Part shown: piece after piece, positions 41,305 to 49,535 of the stretch
How positions within the stretch are numbered: the first letter of the stretch is position 1
How the letters are laid out: each line of letters starts with the position of its first letter
Origin: Roseburia sp. 499
GTDB taxonomy: Bacteria > Bacillota > Clostridia > Lachnospirales > Lachnospiraceae
Assembly (NCBI RefSeq): GCF_001940225.2
Contig: NZ_CP135164.1
Location: forward strand, 620,001 to 684,000
Direction: 5' to 3'
DNA: 64,000 bases
Made by a program: the position numbers and the translations under genes
The notes under the pieces: model-generated
Databases searched by the model: none
What the model saw: only the letters and a program-made list of their open reading frames with translations
What the model was told of the DNA's origin: nothing

Positions 41305-42615
41305 TTACACTTCGCATTTCCAGAAATATGCGCTATAAGGAGGCAGTTCACTTCCGCCACCAAAGTCATGTTTTTCTCCGGTAATCAAATCAACAGCAGT
41401 ACCACATCCGGCATCAAAATGGGCTGTATAAGCTTCGCTGTCTGCATTGATGGCAACCAGAACACGTTCCTTTTCTGTTTTTCGTTCAAAAATGCATTGC
41501 TTATTTGTTAATACAACGGAGCGGAAAGAACCGTAATTTAAAGCATCAGATGATTTTTTCGCAGTAGCGAGTTTGGCAATCCAGTCAGTCAGTTCGTTCC
41601 ATTCCGGTTTTTCTATTGCTGGACGAAGAGCGGGATCGCCCTGACTCTTGTCGCCTTCCAGTCCCCATTCACTGCCGTAGTAGACACAAGGAATGCCCGG
41701 CATACCGAAACACAAAGCATAAATCAGTGGAAGATGTGATTTGTTGGTCAAAATACTTGCAACACGAGAAACATCATGGTTATCTACGAAACTCAAAAGA
41801 TGTTTTCCTCTATAAATAGTCCAGTCTTCCGGGCCGAATTGACGTAGCAGAGAGTGGTTGATTTCAAACATGTTCATGGAGTTGAAACTGGAGTAAAGAC
41901 CTTTGTAACACTCATAGTTGGTAGCAGAGTGGAGCATCTGGTCGTTCATCAACTGATTGTAGTCTCCATGGAGCATTTCCCCAACCAGGAAAAAGTCTTG
42001 TTTTAAGCTGTCACAATGGTTTCTCAGTCTGCGGACGAAGTCATGGTCAAGGCAGTATGCCACATCCAGACGAAGTCCATCAATATCCCAGTTATTTACC
42101 CAGAAGGTAACACTGTCCAGAAGGTAACCGATGACTTCTTCATTTCTAAGATTTAATTTTACGAGGTCATAATTGCCCTCCCAGCCTTCATACCAAAGGC
42201 CGTCATTGTAGTTAGAATTGCCGTTAAAGTCAATGTGAAACCAGTCTTTGTAAGGTGAAGATTCACGATTTTTTACGACATCCTGAAAAGCGAAAAATCC
42301 ACGTCCGGCATGGTTGAAAACACCGTCCAGAACAACGCGTATGCCAGCTTCGTGTAGTGCATCACAAACTTCCTTGAAATCATCATTCGTTCCGAGACGG
42401 GTATCTAACTTCTGATAATCTCTGGCATTGTAGCCATGGGTATCAGATTCGATAAGCGGAGAAAAATAAATGGCATCAATGCCTAATTTTTCCATATGAG
42501 GAATCCAATCCTTGATTTTTAGAATTCGATGTTCCAAAACTCCATCATTTTCAAAGGGAGCACCACATAGTCCTAAAGGATAAATCTGATAAAAAACACT
42601 TTCATAAGCCCACAT
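41305..42615 (-). CDS. GH13 alpha-amylase-family glycoside hydrolase
   Basis: A 436-residue intracellular enzyme without signal peptide. The ATG at 42615 is preferred to the GTG at 42624, as the AAAGGA site is too close to the latter. GH13 motifs in order: GVFNHAGRG (region I), DGLRLDVA with the nucleophile Asp (II), FLVGEMLHGDYN with the acid Glu (III) and FVDNHDVSR with the stabilising Asp (IV). FYQIYPLGLCGAP at the start and the small C-terminal beta domain resemble neopullulanase/cyclomaltodextrinase-type or maltogenic enzymes. glgP at the window end degrades related glucans. Confidence 0.92.
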   Translation of the reverse strand: MWAYESVFYQIYPLGLCGAPFENDGVLEHRILKIKDWIPHMEKLGIDAIYFSPLIESDTHGYNARDYQKLDTRLGTNDDFKEVCDALHEAGIRVVLDGVFNHAGRGFFAFQDVVKNRESSPYKDWFHIDFNGNSNYNDGLWYEGWEGNYDLVKLNLRNEEVIGYLLDSVTFWVNNWDIDGLRLDVAYCLDHDFVRRLRNHCDSLKQDFFLVGEMLHGDYNQLMNDQMLHSATNYECYKGLYSSFNSMNMFEINHSLLRQFGPEDWTIYRGKHLLSFVDNHDVSRVASILTNKSHLPLIYALCFGMPGIPCVYYGSEWGLEGDKSQGDPALRPAIEKPEWNELTDWIAKLATAKKSSDALNYGSFRSVVLTNKQCIFERKTEKERVLVAINADSEAYTAHFDAGCGTAVDLITGEKHDFGGGSELPPYSAYFWKCEV

Positions 42616-42653
42616 AATTTTCACAATCCTTTCTGTTCGCAGTATTGCTGCGA

Positions 42654-43460
42654 CTATTTACTCATATCTTTTGATTTTTTTGTACATGCTCTTTGTGCTG
42701 AAATAACAGCGTTTCGTAAGCCCTTTTCTTCTAAGACAGCAACCGCTTCAATGGTAGTTCCGGCAGGGGAGCATACGGCATCCTTCAGTGCTCCCGGATG
42801 AGTTCCGGTTTCTAAGACCATTTTAGCAGAACCAAGAACTGACTGTGCTGCGAACTTGTACGCTTGCGCTCTTGGCATACCGTCAGCGACAGCAGCATCT
42901 GCCATAGCTTCAATAAACATATAGACATAGGCAGGAGAGGAGCCGGATACACCGGTTACGACATCCATCAAAGATTCTTTCACAACTTCACATTTTCCAA
43001 AACTGTTAAAAATGTCGATGGCAGTAGAAAGTTCTTCTTCTGTTACATTATCATTGACGCAAAGTGCGCTCATAGCTTCGCTTACCAGTGCCGGTGTGTT
43101 TGGCATAGTACGAATTAGTTTGATTGGGTGTCCAAACAGGGATTCAATGGTAGCAATCGGCTGTCCGGCAGCGATAGAGATGATTAGGGCATCTTTTTTC
43201 ACTTTGTCTTTGATTTGTGGAATTACTTCCGGAAAAAGAAATGGTTTTACCGCCAGGAAAAGAATATCTGCTGTTTCAGCAGCTTTTCCGTTATCCTGAG
43301 TGGTATGTATTCCGAAACGTTCCGCCAGAGAAGAACAGGTTGCGGTTGTTTTGGCAGTGGCAGTAATCTGGTCCTTTGATGCGAGTCCGGAGTTGATAAT
43401 GCCTCCGATGATGGCGCTTGCCATATTTCCGCCACCAATAAAAGTAATGTTCTGATTCAT
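42654..43460 (-). CDS. proC: Pyrroline-5-carboxylate reductase
   Basis: A 268-residue enzyme for the last step of proline synthesis, reducing pyrroline-5-carboxylate with NAD(P)H. The Rossmann motif FIGGGNMASAIIGG is at the N-terminus, LAVKPFLFPEVI and RTMPNTPALVSEAMSALC follow, and the C-terminal signature GVSGSSPAYVYMFIEAMADAAVADGMPRAQAYKFAAQ and SPAGTTIEAVAVLEEKGLR is complete. GGAGG precedes the ATG. It lies 38 bases upstream of the amylase-family gene on the same strand, possibly co-transcribed. Confidence 0.95.
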   Translation of the reverse strand: MNQNITFIGGGNMASAIIGGIINSGLASKDQITATAKTTATCSSLAERFGIHTTQDNGKAAETADILFLAVKPFLFPEVIPQIKDKVKKDALIISIAAGQPIATIESLFGHPIKLIRTMPNTPALVSEAMSALCVNDNVTEEELSTAIDIFNSFGKCEVVKESLMDVVTGVSGSSPAYVYMFIEAMADAAVADGMPRAQAYKFAAQSVLGSAKMVLETGTHPGALKDAVCSPAGTTIEAVAVLEEKGLRNAVISAQRACTKKSKDMSK

Positions 43461-43532
43461 AATGGAGCCTCCTATTTTGTAAAAAAATAACTAATAATAT
43501 CATAGCAATAGTAAAAGAATTGTGCAAGAGGT

Positions 43533-43569
43533 AAAAAAAGAAGGTATCTCGACTCGAAAGCGAGATACC
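43533..43569 (-). terminator. Rho-independent terminator of the crotonase gene
   Basis: Arms 43543-43551 and 43561-43569 are perfectly complementary over nine bases. On the minus strand the stem is followed by a T-rich tract. Confidence 0.85.
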
Positions 43570-43590
43570 TTCCAAAGTAATCATAACTTA

Positions 43591-44385
43591 TTAGAAATCT
43601 GTTAAATCAGCAGCTCTTCTCTCTAAGAAAGCAGTCATACCTTCTGTCTTATCATGAGTAGAGCAGGTAATACCAAACAAGTTAGCTTCCATTTCAACAG
43701 CGTTCTTGATATCCATGTCGTATCCGTTGTTGATAGCAGCCTTTGCGATAGATACAGCGTAGCTTCCTTTAGAAATAATCTTAGCAGCCATTTTCTTAGC
43801 AGTATCCATCAGTTCTTCCTTAGCAACAACTTTGTTTACCAGACCGATTCTGTATGCTTCGTTTGCATCGATGTTGTCACATGTGAAGATTAATTCCTTA
43901 GCACGTCCCATTCCTACCAGACGAGCAAGTCTCTGAGTTCCACCGAATCCTGGGATAATTCCAAGACCTGTTTCAGGCTGTGCGAAAGTTGCGTTGTCAG
44001 CTGCGATACGGATATCACATGCCATAGCGATTTCACATCCACCGCCTAAAGCGAATCCGTTAACAGCAGCGATAGTTACCTGACGCATATTCATTAATTT
44101 GAAGAATGGTTCAGCAGCTCTCATACCGAAAGCACGTGCTTCAGCAGCGGAGAAGTTCACCATTTCAGCGATGTCAGCACCAGCTACGAAAGATTTGTAT
44201 GGGTTATCCTTTTTGTCAGGACCACCTGTTAAAATAACAACTTTAACGTCGTCTCTAGCTTCAATTTCAGATAATACAGTATTCAATTCATCCAGAGTTT
44301 CACTGTTTAATGCATTTAATGCACCAGGTCTGCTGATAGTAAGGACAGCAATTTCGTTTTCCACTTCTAACTTTAAGTTATTCAT
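43591..44385 (-). CDS. Enoyl-CoA hydratase/isomerase family protein (crotonase-like)
   Basis: A 264-residue crotonase-fold enzyme. The oxyanion-hole segments are SFVAGADIAEM and VNGFALGGGCEIAMACDIRIAAD; the two catalytic glutamates are expected in ALGGGCEIAM and FAQPETGLGIIPGFGGTQRL, both present. The overall match to bacterial 3-hydroxybutyryl-CoA dehydratase (crotonase) of butyrate-type pathways is good, but no other butyrate gene lies next to it here, so pathway assignment is an inference. AGGAGG precedes the ATG. Monocistronic with its own terminator. Confidence 0.9.
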   Translation of the reverse strand: MNNLKLEVENEIAVLTISRPGALNALNSETLDELNTVLSEIEARDDVKVVILTGGPDKKDNPYKSFVAGADIAEMVNFSAAEARAFGMRAAEPFFKLMNMRQVTIAAVNGFALGGGCEIAMACDIRIAADNATFAQPETGLGIIPGFGGTQRLARLVGMGRAKELIFTCDNIDANEAYRIGLVNKVVAKEELMDTAKKMAAKIISKGSYAVSIAKAAINNGYDMDIKNAVEMEANLFGITCSTHDKTEGMTAFLERRAADLTDF

Positions 44386-44725
44386 GTGTAAACCTCCTAA
44401 TAAAATATGTAGTTTAATTGTTCACGGATTGCCCGAAAATATAGGACAAAACATAATTTAACTATATAACTTTGATAAAAATTTGTCAATATCTGGGGCA
44501 GATATTTTCAGGACATTTGACTTTATTATGATAAAGAATTATAATGATGAAGTTATATGCGAGGGAAGATATAAATATTAAATAATTAAGAGGGTTCAAT
44601 GTCTATTGTTCAATAGATGGCTAATTCTGCAAAATATCAAAATGAAACGAAGAAAAATTATTGACCTTGCATAGTGTAGTAAAAAGAGTGGGTGAAACCC
44701 TGCAATATAGCAAGGAGGCATGAGG
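44386..44725 (+). promoter_or_regulatory. Divergent intergenic region with promoter and long structured leader of the helical/LRR module
   Basis: A plus-strand promoter TTGACT (44517-44522), 17-base spacer, TATAAT (44540-44545) gives a leader of about 175 bases before the first gene. The leader holds an inverted repeat TCTATTG/CAATAGA and a small GGGT-GAA-ACCC stem just before the AAGGAGG site (44712-44718). No known riboswitch consensus was recognised. No gene is seen in these 340 bases. Confidence 0.6.
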
Positions 44726-45151
44726 ATGAATGAAAGAGAAATTGTGCGCAAAATAAAAGAGTATGAGAATAAGATTAGCGATTTGAGTGATGAAAAAAAT
44801 CACCTGATTAATGTAATTGATGAATTAGATACTTCGAGGATTAGTATTAGAGCTAGAAAAGAGAATATGGAGGGAGTATTTTGTAATCGAGTTGCAAGTT
44901 TTGAAAAGTTATCGGTATATCGCAGCAGAGGTGTAACTAAGATTTCAGAAAAAATGAAAGAATATAATTCTATTTATTCTAGTAGCTCTTATGTATGGAA
45001 AGCGATTCAAACAATTCAAAATTTGATTGATGATATTAACAGAAATGTAGAGAAAAGAATGGATAGGGTTTCGGAAATTGATTCTTATATACAACGGTAC
45101 GAAGAAAAAATTAGGATATTGAAACAGAAAAAAGCAAGAATGGAAGGGTGA
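44726..45151 (+). CDS. Small coiled-coil protein, YwqH/DUF5082-like (possible type VII secretion accessory)
   Basis: A 141-residue all-helical protein (EIVRKIKEYENKISDLSDEKNHLINVIDELDTSR ... SSYVWKAIQTIQNLIDDINRNVEKRMDRVSEIDSYIQRYEEKIRILKQKKARM). The ATG at 44726 has AAGGAGG seven bases upstream; the ATG at 44720 is too close. Two antiparallel coiled coils around a short loop, with no signal peptide, is the layout of YwqH-type proteins that precede LXG-toxin genes. The genes YwqH, YwqI and toxin run in this order in Bacillus subtilis. Assignment is by size, order and coiled-coil pattern. Confidence 0.6.
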   Translation: MNEREIVRKIKEYENKISDLSDEKNHLINVIDELDTSRISIRARKENMEGVFCNRVASFEKLSVYRSRGVTKISEKMKEYNSIYSSSSYVWKAIQTIQNLIDDINRNVEKRMDRVSEIDSYIQRYEEKIRILKQKKARMEG

Positions 45152-45155
45152 TATT

Positions 45156-45491
45156 ATGCAAGGAATGGCATTTACAGCAGCAACAACATACAATTTAAAG
45201 CTTCAGGAGGATGAATATGAGAAATTGATGACTTTGTATAGTGAGTTGGGAGATTTAGTGGATGAAAAAATGGAAACGTATATAAAATTTCTTAGTGAAA
45301 TGACCAATGAATCCATTGTAAAAGGAGCATTGCATGACAAATTACAGATATTTTTAGAGGCAGTACAGTTATATCAAAACACATTTAGTAATACGTGCAA
45401 AGAAGTAGTAAGCAAACTTGAACAATTTATCATTAGTATTGATGAGCTGGATGAAGATATATATGGAGCTGGTTGCAATACAATTCGGTAG
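45156..45491 (+). CDS. Small helical protein, YwqI/WXG100-like
   Basis: A 111-residue helical protein with no signal peptide. The first helix follows FTAATTYNLKLQEDEYEKLMTLYSELGDLVDEKM, the second LHDKLQIFLEAVQLYQNTFSNTCKEVVSKLEQFIISIDELDEDIYGAG. A helix-turn-helix hairpin of about 100 residues ending in acidic/aromatic residues resembles WXG100-superfamily and DUF5344-like secretion partners. The WXG motif itself is not visible. It begins four bases after the previous gene. Confidence 0.6.
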   Translation: MQGMAFTAATTYNLKLQEDEYEKLMTLYSELGDLVDEKMETYIKFLSEMTNESIVKGALHDKLQIFLEAVQLYQNTFSNTCKEVVSKLEQFIISIDELDEDIYGAGCNTIR

Positions 45492-45504
45492 AAGGGAATA
45501 GAGC

Positions 45505-45810
45505 ATGTTGGACAAAATCAATATAAAACTGGATAAATACAATGAAGTGCTAAATAAGTATAAAGGGATAGAATCTATGGAAAATATCAATAATAAAATA
45601 AAAGAAATAGAAAATGTATTGATAGAGAGTACGGGTGAAAGTGCTGAAGTGATATCAGAAACAAATGAAATGTTGCAAATGGTAATAGATATGATTTCTG
45701 TATTGTTTAGTAATACATACGAAACGTTAAGCAGTTCATACCAGGAATATGCATATATGGATAATGTTGAAAAGACCAGATGGGATGTAATGACTGAACA
45801 GGTAAAATAG
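45505..45810 (+). CDS. Small helical protein of the same module
   Basis: A 101-residue acidic helical protein (LDKINIKLDKYNEVLNKYKGIESMENINNKIKEIENVLIES ... MLQMVIDMISVLFSNTYETLSSSYQEYAYMDNVEKTRWDVMTEQVK). Length and helical pattern match the two genes before it, making a trio. No known domain is recognised. Begins 13 bases after the previous gene with AGAAGGGA upstream. Confidence 0.6.
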   Translation: MLDKINIKLDKYNEVLNKYKGIESMENINNKIKEIENVLIESTGESAEVISETNEMLQMVIDMISVLFSNTYETLSSSYQEYAYMDNVEKTRWDVMTEQVK

Positions 45811-45854
45811 AAGAATGTGTTGTAAATATTTGTAAATAGAAATGAGGAAGAGGA

Positions 45855-47552
45855 ATGGGAGTTTTAAAAGATTTTTCACAAGAGGCATATGATGAGATTA
45901 AAGAGTGCATAAAAAGTAATGATGAATGGGCGGTTATTGATTTCTTTTCAGATATAGTAAATTATGAGAATTTGGACTACGATAATTATTATCCGGAACT
46001 AAAACAATATGCCGAGAAGTATGTGGAACAGAATAATATAACCCAAAGTGAATTGGATACTATATTTCTGAGTGTAAATGCGCAAGATGAAGTCTGTGAA
46101 AAACGATTTCAAGATGAAAAGGTGGAGTTTGAGAGTTTTTACAATGGGATAAAAGCACTTGCGGGACTTATAGATAAAAAATCTCTTAATGGAGAAAATA
46201 TAACTACTTTGTCAACAGCAGAATTTCAAGATAAAGTACAGGGAAATATGAATGCTGTTAGAGAACAATTAATTAGCTATTATGCAAACTCTTATTATAC
46301 AGTATGCGAAAACGAAACGATTATATTTGACTGGTCAGCCATACAGTATGCGATGCGCAAGGATTTAAATCAATTATCAGAGGAGGAGCTGATTGCATTA
46401 TCAACAGTATTTTTTCAACTTTATTCTGAAGACGAAGAAACCAATTTAGCTAATATTGAAGAAATGTTGCGTGCTGGTTACGGAAAAGTTGATATGGAAG
46501 ATTGGTCTTTAGAAAATTATACTACTCTTGACTGGGAACATATTTGTCATGGCGTAGGTCTGACAGACACATTTATTGCGGCATTTTCATTGTATAATGA
46601 GGAGGTTAATGCCGTTGACTATCAGACTATAATGACAGATAGATGTAGTGAAGATGAGGAAAGAAAAAAATTATCACGGTATTTTCAAAATCAATTTGCA
46701 ATGTCTTCATTATTTGCAACCTTTATAAAGAACAATGCCACCATAAATGTTCCTTATGGCGAAGAACATAATAATTTTGTATTGCATTGCGACGAGGTGA
46801 ATGGAACGTTGAAATCAGTATATGTTTGCTTGAAAGATATACCGATTGATATATCCTATATAAGTTTGGGAAATTATAAGGATGGTTCTTATGCGTATGA
46901 TGTTACAGTAGAAAGTGGACGAACGAATGATGGTACATATATGGGAGAAAAGGACATAAATAAATTCCAGGTATATGGAATGGTTGATTATAGTAATATT
47001 TCAAAGGTTTTTGATTGGAGTACGACTGAAACATTCTCTTGTTGGTTTGAGTCAGAGAAGGACGAAGTATGCAGCAATGAAGAAATTTTTAAAAATAAAG
47101 GTGAAGGAATTGCCTGGGATAAGATAAAGGGAAATGCAATAGAATATATTGGAGGGAATTTGGCAAAGGCGACTCCGATAATTAATCTTGGGTGTGAGTT
47201 ACTTGGAGATTGGTATGATAATCGTCAAGCAGAGGCGCATAATGCAACGATTGATGCTAGAATAGCTCAAGGATGGGAGCAGAATGAGTATAAATCAGAA
47301 TTAATGGATTTAGCAAATAAGTGTTGTATCAACATGCAGGTAACATGTCAAAACGGAGAGTTTTATTTGGAGAGATATTCTATAAATGAGGGGGATTCGT
47401 ATAATGGATTAACGAAGAACTTAGAGGATTATAATGCAGGAGTGAGTAAGAACTTTAAGTTAACAATAGGAGATATCGAGGCATATCTTAACGGAAGTAC
47501 AGAAAAAGAAAATCTTATTGAAAAATATTTATCAAATTTTAATCCAAATTAG
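45855..47552 (+). CDS. Large protein of unknown function, candidate secreted effector of the module
   Basis: A 565-residue, acidic, mostly helical protein (MGVLKDFSQEAYDEIKECIKSNDEWAVIDFF...), without N-terminal signal or LXG signature. Middle part is helical with conserved-looking FDWSAIQYAMRKDL and DWEHICHGVGLTDTFIAAF. A beta-rich region follows (IDISYISLGNYKDGSYAYDVTVESGR). A glycine-hydrophobic segment (EYIGGNLAKATPIINLGCELLGDWYDNRQAEAHNATIDARIAQGWEQNEY) lies at about 440-490, then a short C-terminal beta domain. Position after three small helical proteins matches that of type VII-secreted toxins. Toxic activity cannot be claimed from motifs. Confidence 0.6.
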   Translation: MGVLKDFSQEAYDEIKECIKSNDEWAVIDFFSDIVNYENLDYDNYYPELKQYAEKYVEQNNITQSELDTIFLSVNAQDEVCEKRFQDEKVEFESFYNGIKALAGLIDKKSLNGENITTLSTAEFQDKVQGNMNAVREQLISYYANSYYTVCENETIIFDWSAIQYAMRKDLNQLSEEELIALSTVFFQLYSEDEETNLANIEEMLRAGYGKVDMEDWSLENYTTLDWEHICHGVGLTDTFIAAFSLYNEEVNAVDYQTIMTDRCSEDEERKKLSRYFQNQFAMSSLFATFIKNNATINVPYGEEHNNFVLHCDEVNGTLKSVYVCLKDIPIDISYISLGNYKDGSYAYDVTVESGRTNDGTYMGEKDINKFQVYGMVDYSNISKVFDWSTTETFSCWFESEKDEVCSNEEIFKNKGEGIAWDKIKGNAIEYIGGNLAKATPIINLGCELLGDWYDNRQAEAHNATIDARIAQGWEQNEYKSELMDLANKCCINMQVTCQNGEFYLERYSINEGDSYNGLTKNLEDYNAGVSKNFKLTIGDIEAYLNGSTEKENLIEKYLSNFNPN

Positions 47553-47577
47553 ATGTAACAATGGAAGGAAGAGAGGA

Positions 47578-49491
47578 ATGAAAAAGAAAAAAATAATCTG
47601 CATCACACTGGCTGTTATCGTCATCGCATGCATAGCAGGATATATTATTATTGGTCAGATAAAAAAGAAAGAAGCAGAAGCTGCAAAAGCAAATTTCATT
47701 GAGATTCCAGTGGGAATTGAGGTAAATGTAGAGGTAGGTGAAGATGGCAAATTGAAGAAAGATGCTGTTGATTTGGTGAAACTTATCAGTATTGACAAGT
47801 TGGATGAGAGTAATTATAAAGAAGTTGCAGCCCTTGTAAATAGTTCTGTAAATATTGAGAAACTGGAATTAAATTTGCATAGTGGATATGAAGTGGATAT
47901 GAAGTATCTGTCCTATTTCAATCTAGCGAATAAGGAGTTAGATGTAACTATTGGGGGATATGATGAGAGAAGTCTCCAAGAGTTAATAGAGATAAAGCAG
48001 ATAGGAACACTTGAAATTTATCCTAAAGATTATAATTATAATTCGAATGCTACCTATAATTTAAACTGTAATCAATTATCAAATGTAAGAACATTGGAAT
48101 TATACTCTCTGATAGTCAATGAAAAAAGTGGAATTAATACAATGACAAGGTTACAAACGCTAAATATGACTCAATGTGAGGTTAACGGATTTGGAGACTG
48201 TTCCGGAATGGATGCATTGGAGAAGATTGAGATGATTGGTGTATCTGGTGAGGACTTCACAGGAATCGCCAATGCACCAAATGAAATGGAATTTTATATT
48301 GAAATGAGTGGGATTGAACAGAAAGCATGGGATAGTTTAAGAACATCAAAAATAGCATTGCTTACAATTAAAGATACTTCCATAGAGAGTTTTGAGTTTA
48401 CAGAAGATATGGATGTATTAAAGAAGCTAAATTATTATTTTGATGAGGAATGTGCAGATCTTTCAAAACTACAGAAATTGGATTATATTTCTCTTTTTTC
48501 AGATGAGATAAAGCAGGAACATGCAGATATGTTAAGTCAGTTAACCAATATAAAGGGAATAGGGTTGAACGGAAATATTCTTATAGAAGATTATTCAGGG
48601 ATACAGAAGTTACCACAGATAAAAGAAGTAACTATATATACAGAAAGCGATGTGCCTTTAGCAGCACTGGGAAATATGCCACAACTGGAAAAACTTTATC
48701 TAGCTAAAGGTAAAGTAGATAACATATCGATGTTAGGGAACTTGACAAAATTGAAAGTCTTGGATGTTTCTGAAACAGAGGTGAGTGATATATCAGTGTT
48801 AAGTAACATGCCGGATTTAGAAGAACTATATATAGACGATACAGAAGTAAGTGATATATCAGTGTTGAGCAATCTGACAAAGTTAAAAGTATTAAATATT
48901 TCTGGTACAGAAGTAAGTGATATATCAGTGTTAAATAATAAGACAGAACTTAAGGAATTAAGAGTTATAGATACAAGAATAAGTGATATATCAGTATTGA
49001 GTAGTCTAGATGATTTAGAGATACTATATATGAACGGAACAGAGGTAAGTGATATCTCTGCTATTAGTAATGCAACTAAAATGCGGAAGTTAGTAATAAG
49101 TGGGACAAAAGTAAGTGATATTTCGATGGTAAATGAGATGACAGCATTGGAAGAGTTGAGGATTAACGAAACAAATGTAAGTGACATATCTGTCCTAAGA
49201 AATAATACACAACTTAGGGTGCTAGATATGGATGACACTGAAGTAAGAGATATTTCTGTATTGGCAAATATGAGCAAATTGAAACGTCTGTATATAGAGC
49301 AAACGAAAATAAGTGACCTTTCAGCGATTTCAAACTGTGCCGAATTGGAAGTACTGGTTATTAGTGGAACATCAATAACCGATTTGTCTCCACTTGCAAA
49401 ATTAAAAAATTTAGATAGCGTGTATGCAAAAAATGTACAAGTAAAGGATTGGTCACCTGTTCAGCATGTGAGAATAGTGGACATTCAATAA
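47578..49491 (+). CDS. Leucine-rich-repeat surface protein, first tandem copy
   Basis: A 637-residue protein. The start at 47578 has AGAGAGG at good spacing. An N-terminal hydrophobic segment (IICITLAVIVIACIAGYIII, about 6-26) could be a membrane anchor or a lipoprotein signal (VIAC at Cys18), followed by the basic GQIKKKEAEAAKAN. Then a 330-residue region with irregular LRRs, and about eleven regular 22-residue repeats of the type VSDISVLSNLTKLKVLDISGTE. The last repeat is capped by KVKDWSPV. It ends in two consecutive stops 11 codons before the end of its sister gene; the sister's end is still readable beyond them. Confidence 0.85.
   Translation: MKKKKIICITLAVIVIACIAGYIIIGQIKKKEAEAAKANFIEIPVGIEVNVEVGEDGKLKKDAVDLVKLISIDKLDESNYKEVAALVNSSVNIEKLELNLHSGYEVDMKYLSYFNLANKELDVTIGGYDERSLQELIEIKQIGTLEIYPKDYNYNSNATYNLNCNQLSNVRTLELYSLIVNEKSGINTMTRLQTLNMTQCEVNGFGDCSGMDALEKIEMIGVSGEDFTGIANAPNEMEFYIEMSGIEQKAWDSLRTSKIALLTIKDTSIESFEFTEDMDVLKKLNYYFDEECADLSKLQKLDYISLFSDEIKQEHADMLSQLTNIKGIGLNGNILIEDYSGIQKLPQIKEVTIYTESDVPLAALGNMPQLEKLYLAKGKVDNISMLGNLTKLKVLDVSETEVSDISVLSNMPDLEELYIDDTEVSDISVLSNLTKLKVLNISGTEVSDISVLNNKTELKELRVIDTRISDISVLSSLDDLEILYMNGTEVSDISAISNATKMRKLVISGTKVSDISMVNEMTALEELRINETNVSDISVLRNNTQLRVLDMDDTEVRDISVLANMSKLKRLYIEQTKISDLSAISNCAELEVLVISGTSITDLSPLAKLKNLDSVYAKNVQVKDWSPVQHVRIVDIQ
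48770..49430 (+). repeat. Leucine-rich-repeat DNA array, about 66-bp period, in the first LRR gene
   Basis: The sequence AGTGATATATCAGTGTT recurs with few changes about every 66 bases (for example at 48783, 48850 and 48916). Repeats in the second gene (50740-51340) share the same backbone. The similarity of the DNA suggests recent expansion or gene conversion. Confidence 0.8.
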
Positions 49492-49535
49492 TAGGATTTG
49501 TATTTAGAAAAAAGGGAAGACTAAAAGGAAGAAGG

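Noticed and set aside
48696..49277. Minus-strand frame of 193 codons in the LRR gene
   Set aside because: Shadow of the 66-bp LRR repeats; the same happens in the second copy at 50657-51082.
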